64,000 nt of DNA from Scytonema sp045865695 (GTDB taxonomy: Bacteria; Cyanobacteriota; Cyanobacteriia; Cyanobacteriales; Nostocaceae): positions 62,001-126,000 of the forward strand of contig NZ_BAACAP010000239.1 in NCBI RefSeq assembly GCF_045865695.1, in the 5' to 3' direction. The notes beneath the pieces were generated by a model, which was not told the origin of the DNA, did no database searches, and worked only from the letters and a program-made list of their open reading frames with translations. Position 1 is the stretch's first letter. Every line of letters begins with the position of its first letter. Shown one piece after another: positions 60,522 to 64,000 of the stretch. A program made the position numbers and the translations under genes.

Positions 60522-61232
60522 CTAAGCGTATGCACCCATAGATTGATGTGCTTCGCGGTACAAACGATTAGCGATGCGAAACATTTCTTGTCCCGTATGC
60601 AAATAATTTTCGTCGTAGTTCAAAGGGTAGTATTTAAGCTCATCTAGTCCATCACCAATTTGATTGAGACAATAGTAGAGATGAGCAGCAGACCGGGCTA
60701 AGCTTGGAGGATTTGGCAAAGAACGAAATTTGGTTTGCGCTTGCTTGAGGTCATCGCGACAGGCATCTAAATAATCTTGAAATTCATCTACAAGAACATC
60801 ATCAAAGGGATCGGCAGAGAGTTTTTCTATTTGCTCTTTTAAAGAATAAAGAATACGGTAAACCAGACGATTTACAGGTTGATAAACAAAGTGCAACCAC
60901 TCTTCAATTTGCTCATCAGCTTCTTTACCTGTTTGCCTGGTTGCCTGATACTGCTTTTGCGCTGAGGTTGTACGCTGTTGGCGACTTCGACTAGCTTTCT
61001 CAGAAAGCAGGCGCAATTTTTGGTCGTAATTTTGGCGATTTTGAGCATCCCCCAAAATCTCGTAAGCAGCGTTAATACGTATGATAGCGTCCGAGTCTGA
61101 AGTTTCCTGATTGCTATCTGGATGAAACATCTTTACCAATCGGCGGTAAGCTTGCTTAATCTCCGCTTGGCTAGCATCAGGGCGAACTTTAAGTGTTTCG
61201 TAGTGATTGCTGTGATTATTAGTCTCTGCCAT
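60522..61232 (-). CDS. DnaJ-domain protein
   Basis: This gene encodes 236 residues. The J-domain lies at about 10-75, with YETLKVRPDASQAEIKQAYR and the HPD motif at 37-39 (VKMFHPDSNQ), then INAAYEILGDAQNRQNYD. No glycine/phenylalanine region or zinc-finger domain follows; instead there is a basic linker (RSRQQRTTSAQKQ) and a helical C-terminal domain of about 120 residues. It is therefore a type III J-protein that probably recruits a DnaK to a specific client or place. It lies upstream of the tandem PTPS gene, with about 110 bp between. Confidence 0.92.
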   Translation of the reverse strand: MAETNNHSNHYETLKVRPDASQAEIKQAYRRLVKMFHPDSNQETSDSDAIIRINAAYEILGDAQNRQNYDQKLRLLSEKASRSRQQRTTSAQKQYQATRQTGKEADEQIEEWLHFVYQPVNRLVYRILYSLKEQIEKLSADPFDDVLVDEFQDYLDACRDDLKQAQTKFRSLPNPPSLARSAAHLYYCLNQIGDGLDELKYYPLNYDENYLHTGQEMFRIANRLYREAHQSMGAYA

Positions 61233-61285
61233 TACTTAATTTTAACTGGTCATTGGTAACTAGTGACCAATTTCTAGTCCTCAAT

Positions 61286-61318
61286 CACTGGTCACTGGTC
61301 ACTGGTCACTGGTCACTG
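61286..61318. repeat. CACTGGT heptamer array
   Basis: Four to five tandem copies of CACTGGT, ending on the base before the TAA stop codon of cysK on the minus strand (61319-61321). It lies in the space between the DnaJ gene and cysK. Confidence 0.8.
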
Positions 61319-62281
61319 TTAACTGATACTAGCAGCTAGTTTGGGTTCTAAATCTTGGAACAGCGGTGTACTTAAATACCTTTCGCCAAAGCTAGGCTGA
61401 ATCATAACAATCAAGCGCCCTTCGTTTTCTTGACGTTTGGCAACTTGAATTGCCGCACACAAAGCAGCACCGCTAGAAATTCCTGAGAGAAGCCCTTCCT
61501 CTCTTGCCAAACGACGACCGTAGGCAATAGCCTCATCATCCGTTACAGAAATCACTTCATCTATAACATCTACATTCAGAACTTGAGGCACAAATCCCGC
61601 CCCAATTCCCTGAATTTTGTGAGGTCCGGGTCTTCCCCCAGCTAAAACTTGACTGTTAGCCGGTTCAACTGCGATCGCTTGAAAACTTGGCTTGCGTGCT
61701 TTAATGACTTCAGCCACACCTGTAATAGTACCACCAGTACCCACCCCAGCTATCATTATATCTACCTGTCCTTCCGTATCTTCCCAAATTTCTTCAGCTG
61801 TAGTTTCCCGGTGTATTTTAGAGTTAGCGGGGTTACGGAATTGTTGTAACATATAAGCATTCGGTGTTGTCTCAACAATTTCCTGTGCTCGCCGGATTGC
61901 GCCACTCATACCCTCAATTCCCGTTGTGAGTTCGAGTTCAGCGCCAAAAGCCCGCAACATAGCTCTTCTTTCAGAACTCATAGTTTCAGGCATAGTCAAA
62001 ACTAAGCGGTAACCCTTTGCAGCCGCCACCATTGCCAAAGCAATTCCCGTATTACCAGAAGTTGGTTCCACCAGAACCGTTTTCCCTGGAGAAATTAAAC
62101 CTTCCTCCTCAGCATTATTAATCATGCTTACGCCGATACGATCTTTCACTGAAGCCGCCGGGTTCATGCTTTCTAACTTCACCACAATTCGAGCAACACA
62201 ACCCTCCGCTTGTGGAATGCGGTTAAGTTGTACTAAAGGAGTTCGTCCAACTAGTTCTGTAATATCACGTGCTATTTGCAT
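61319..62281 (-). CDS. cysK: Cysteine synthase A (O-acetylserine sulfhydrylase)
   Basis: This gene encodes 320 residues, the usual length. It makes cysteine from O-acetylserine and sulfide with PLP. The Schiff-base lysine is Lys46 (ESMNPAASVKDRIG); the substrate loop is PTSGNTGIAL; the phosphate-binding loop is GVGTGGTITG; and SGISSGAALCA near residue 268 completes the PLP site. The upstream Rrf2-type regulator gene in the same direction suggests cysteine- or sulfur-responsive control. The stop codon abuts a CACTGGT repeat array. Confidence 0.96.
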   Translation of the reverse strand: MQIARDITELVGRTPLVQLNRIPQAEGCVARIVVKLESMNPAASVKDRIGVSMINNAEEEGLISPGKTVLVEPTSGNTGIALAMVAAAKGYRLVLTMPETMSSERRAMLRAFGAELELTTGIEGMSGAIRRAQEIVETTPNAYMLQQFRNPANSKIHRETTAEEIWEDTEGQVDIMIAGVGTGGTITGVAEVIKARKPSFQAIAVEPANSQVLAGGRPGPHKIQGIGAGFVPQVLNVDVIDEVISVTDDEAIAYGRRLAREEGLLSGISSGAALCAAIQVAKRQENEGRLIVMIQPSFGERYLSTPLFQDLEPKLAASIS

Positions 62282-62292
62282 ATTTTTGTCCT

Positions 62293-62360
62293 TAGTTAGT
62301 GGCTAGTGGTTAGTTGTTAGTGGTTAGTCGTTGACCACTAACCACTAACAACTAACTATT
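62293..62360. repeat. TTAGTGGTTAGTTG heptamer repeats forming an inverted repeat
   Basis: GCTAGTGGTTAGTTGTTAGT followed by GGTTAGTCGTTGACCACTAA and CCACTAACAACTAACT. The two halves are complementary and form a long hairpin in the space between the Rrf2 gene and cysK. A similar repeat lies at 62977-63025. It could attenuate or stabilise the rrf2-cysK transcript. Confidence 0.75.
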
Positions 62361-62368
62361 ACAATTAA

Positions 62369-62815
62369 TTAAATGTAGTACATTATGTCCAACTGCCGAC
62401 GAGCATCTCGTTTTTCACATAAATCCGCAAGTGTATACTTTTGCAAAACTGCATTTGCTGCGTGCATTGCTTCAAGCCAAACATCTTCCACAACAGCGTT
62501 ATCTACAGTTTTAGGGTTAACGTCCTCTTCAGCAGTTCGCACATCCAACCCTTCCAAACAACCTAAAATCTCAAATAAAGTGATTTTCCAAGGGTCTCGC
62601 GCCAACAAATAGCCACCTTTAGATCCGCGTTGGCTTTTAACCAAACCGCCACGTCTTAAAGTTGCTAGTAGTTGTTCTAAATAACGATCTGGTATATTTT
62701 GCTGTGCTGCAATCTGTCGAATTTGTAGCGGTTCCCCGCTTTGGTAATGAATTGCCAGCTCCAGTAAAGCAAGAATTGCGTATTCTGACTTACACGATAG
62801 TTCCACAGGCGACAA
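62369..62815 (-). CDS. Rrf2-family transcriptional regulator
   Basis: This gene encodes 148 residues. The N-terminal winged helix has CKSEYAILALLELAIHYQSG, then IRQIAAQQNIPDRYLEQLL and LRRGGLVKSQRGSKGGYLLA, the standard Rrf2 signature. The cysteine cluster of IscR (three closely spaced cysteines before the C-terminal helix) is absent, with only single cysteines near CLEGL and LCEKRD, so a 2Fe-2S cluster of IscR type is unlikely. Its place upstream of cysK in the same direction resembles CymR-type regulators that control cysteine metabolism through the cysteine synthase itself; this parallel is inference. Confidence 0.92.
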   Translation of the reverse strand: MSPVELSCKSEYAILALLELAIHYQSGEPLQIRQIAAQQNIPDRYLEQLLATLRRGGLVKSQRGSKGGYLLARDPWKITLFEILGCLEGLDVRTAEEDVNPKTVDNAVVEDVWLEAMHAANAVLQKYTLADLCEKRDARRQLDIMYYI

Positions 62816-62943
62816 ATAAGGGATGAAGGATATAAGGATGAGGGATAAAGATTTTTTATAGTTTATCTATTATTTTTCATCCTTCTTCCATTATACTCCG
62901 GTTCTCCACTAGGGTTTGTCCTTTTTCAAGGTAAATTTCCAAT

Positions 62944-62973
62944 AAAAAACCCCACCTTGTGGTAGGGTTTTTT
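62944..62973 (-). terminator. Terminator of the porin gene
   Basis: AAAAAACCCCACC-TTGT-GGTAGGGTTTTTT: a strong G/C stem with A- and T-runs on both sides, so it works in either direction. It lies about 57 bp after the stop codon of the porin gene on the minus strand and separates it from the Rrf2 gene. Confidence 0.85.
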
Positions 62974-63029
62974 ATTAGTTGTTAGTGGTTAGTTGTTGGT
63001 TGTTACTGCTACTAACCACTAACACAATT

Positions 63030-64000
63030 CTAGAAAGTAAATGTTGTTCTCAAAGTACCAATGAAAGCATCATCATTGTCGCTATTTTGACCGGGTGCTG
63101 AGAGCCAGATCACACCAGGAGTGATGGAGATATTTTCGTTGACTTGATACTTGTAGAAACCTTCAACGTGGTAAGGTGTATCGCTACCGGTAAAACCAGG
63201 ACGGTTGCGAGAATAGGGTTCTGCTCCAGCAAAAACACCTAAAACATTCCCCTTCTTACCAAAGTCAGGTAGAGCGACGCCAACTCCATAACTCCAAGCC
63301 TCATAGTCATCATTAGCACCGAAACCAGTCACGTCATGGTAAGAAATAAAGCCACTGACAGAGAACTTATCGCTAGGTCTAATGGCTGCAGATAGACCGT
63401 AGGAGTTACTTGAGGATGCGTTTAAAGTACTCAAAGTGTTGGCTTGTGCAGTACCTACTATAGGAAGGTTTCCACCAGTAATGGTGTTTGAACCTGCCAA
63501 TCCACCAGCATCAAATAAAGTGCTACCAGAACCATGATAACCATGAACATAAGTTGCAGCTAACGCAAATCTTTGACCGAGGTTAAAGTTTAGTTGTCCT
63601 AAAGCAGCATAGTTTCCGTTGAATACACCTGCACCCAAACCAGGGTTATTTGGTTCTGATCCCAAATAACCTACAGTTAGAGAACTTGGTCTGAGGATAC
63701 CACCACCTTTACCAAGGTTAATATTTAGCGCTCCACCTGCACCGCCACCAATCCGGTAGATGGGGTTTTCAGAAGCAAAGGTAGACAGTGCGCCATTACC
63801 ACCATCGTAGTCTTCAAAATATGGGTTGTTGGTAGCAGCATAGTCGCTATGAATACCACCAGTTGCTGCAACGTAGAGTTGAGCAGGACCAATGGGAACG
63901 TAGTAAGCCAACCAATCTAGCTGGACATCATTACCATTGTTGTTGAGGTTGAAGGTCTGCAAGCCTTCACCACTGGTGTTATTGTTAATGCCACCAATAC
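63030..64000 (-). CDS. Cyanobacterial outer-membrane porin, OprB type (partial)
   Basis: The 3' part of a gene; it enters from the right edge (the frame reads IGGINNNTSGEGLQTFNLNN at the edge) and ends at 63030, giving about 322 residues. Alternating hydrophobic/polar strands (LDWLAYYVPIG, LTVGYLGSEP, FALAATYVHGYHGSG, YGLSAAIRPSDKFSVSGFIS) and the C-terminal strand ending TTFTF with a terminal phenylalanine are typical of a beta-barrel outer-membrane protein. The composition matches the carbohydrate-selective OprB-like SomA/iron-uptake porins of cyanobacteria. The SLH domain and signal peptide would lie beyond the window. It mediates diffusion of small solutes or ions across the outer membrane. 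Confidence 0.9.
   Translation of the reverse strand, partial: IGGINNNTSGEGLQTFNLNNNGNDVQLDWLAYYVPIGPAQLYVAATGGIHSDYAATNNPYFEDYDGGNGALSTFASENPIYRIGGGAGGALNINLGKGGGILRPSSLTVGYLGSEPNNPGLGAGVFNGNYAALGQLNFNLGQRFALAATYVHGYHGSGSTLFDAGGLAGSNTITGGNLPIVGTAQANTLSTLNASSSNSYGLSAAIRPSDKFSVSGFISYHDVTGFGANDDYEAWSYGVGVALPDFGKKGNVLGVFAGAEPYSRNRPGFTGSDTPYHVEGFYKYQVNENISITPGVIWLSAPGQNSDNDDAFIGTLRTTFTF

Overview
The window looks like chromosomal DNA of a filamentous, probably heterocyst-forming cyanobacterium (Nostocales-like). The signs are frequent GCGATCGC-type HIP1 sites, many heptanucleotide tandem repeats and small dispersed palindromic repeats, a bacteriophytochrome, very large Ser/Thr-His hybrid kinases, a DUF3352 protein, an OprB-type porin and IS200/IS605 elements. 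No rRNA, tRNA or CRISPR array was recognised. The genus-level guess is inference.

Layout. 1-4.1 kb: the start of an ABC exporter gene running off the left edge, several small hypothetical proteins and a secreted protein of unknown function. 4.7-30.9 kb: a large surface-polysaccharide locus, all on the minus strand (transcribed right to left). It holds two GT4 glycosyltransferases, a Wzc-like tyrosine autokinase, a Wzy/WaaL-type polymerase or ligase, a hexapeptide acyltransferase, a Wzm/Wzt-type ABC exporter, twelve glycosyltransferases in all, an FkbM-like protein, UDP-galactopyranose mutase (glf) beside a GlfT2-like galactofuranosyltransferase, and a methyltransferase bracketed by two copies of a MITE. 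31.4-33.6 kb: an IS200/IS605-type element with divergent tnpA and tnpB; its TnpB has no zinc-ribbon cysteines.

34.2-48.6 kb: a four-gene minus-strand signalling operon. A biliverdin-type bacteriophytochrome histidine kinase is followed by a REC-GAF-GAF-HK-REC-REC-Hpt hybrid, a 2213-residue Ser/Thr kinase-AAA-GAF-PAS-HK-REC protein, and a short REC-HK. 49-53.7 kb: a divergent pair, an M1 aminopeptidase with HEAT repeats and a DUF3352 protein. 53.7-55.8 kb: a repeat-rich stretch with a decayed TnpB-related transposase and a small coiled-coil ORF. 55.8-64 kb: a methyltransferase overlapping a PrsW-type protease gene, another GT2, a tandem-domain PTPS/QueD-like protein, a DnaJ protein, an Rrf2 regulator with cysK, and the 3' part of a porin gene.

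How it fits together. The polysaccharide locus can polymerise, regulate and export a glycan, probably one containing galactofuranose. It combines parts of the Wzy-dependent and ABC-dependent export routes, and no Wzx, Wza or initiating phosphoglycosyltransferase is visible here. The phytochrome operon looks like a light-sensing multistep phosphorelay with no DNA-binding output of its own.

A theme across the window is that small repeats sit exactly at gene borders. At least eight stop codons are formed by or directly abut a repeat, one start lies inside a repeat, and two repeat insertions lie in frame inside the 2213-residue kinase.
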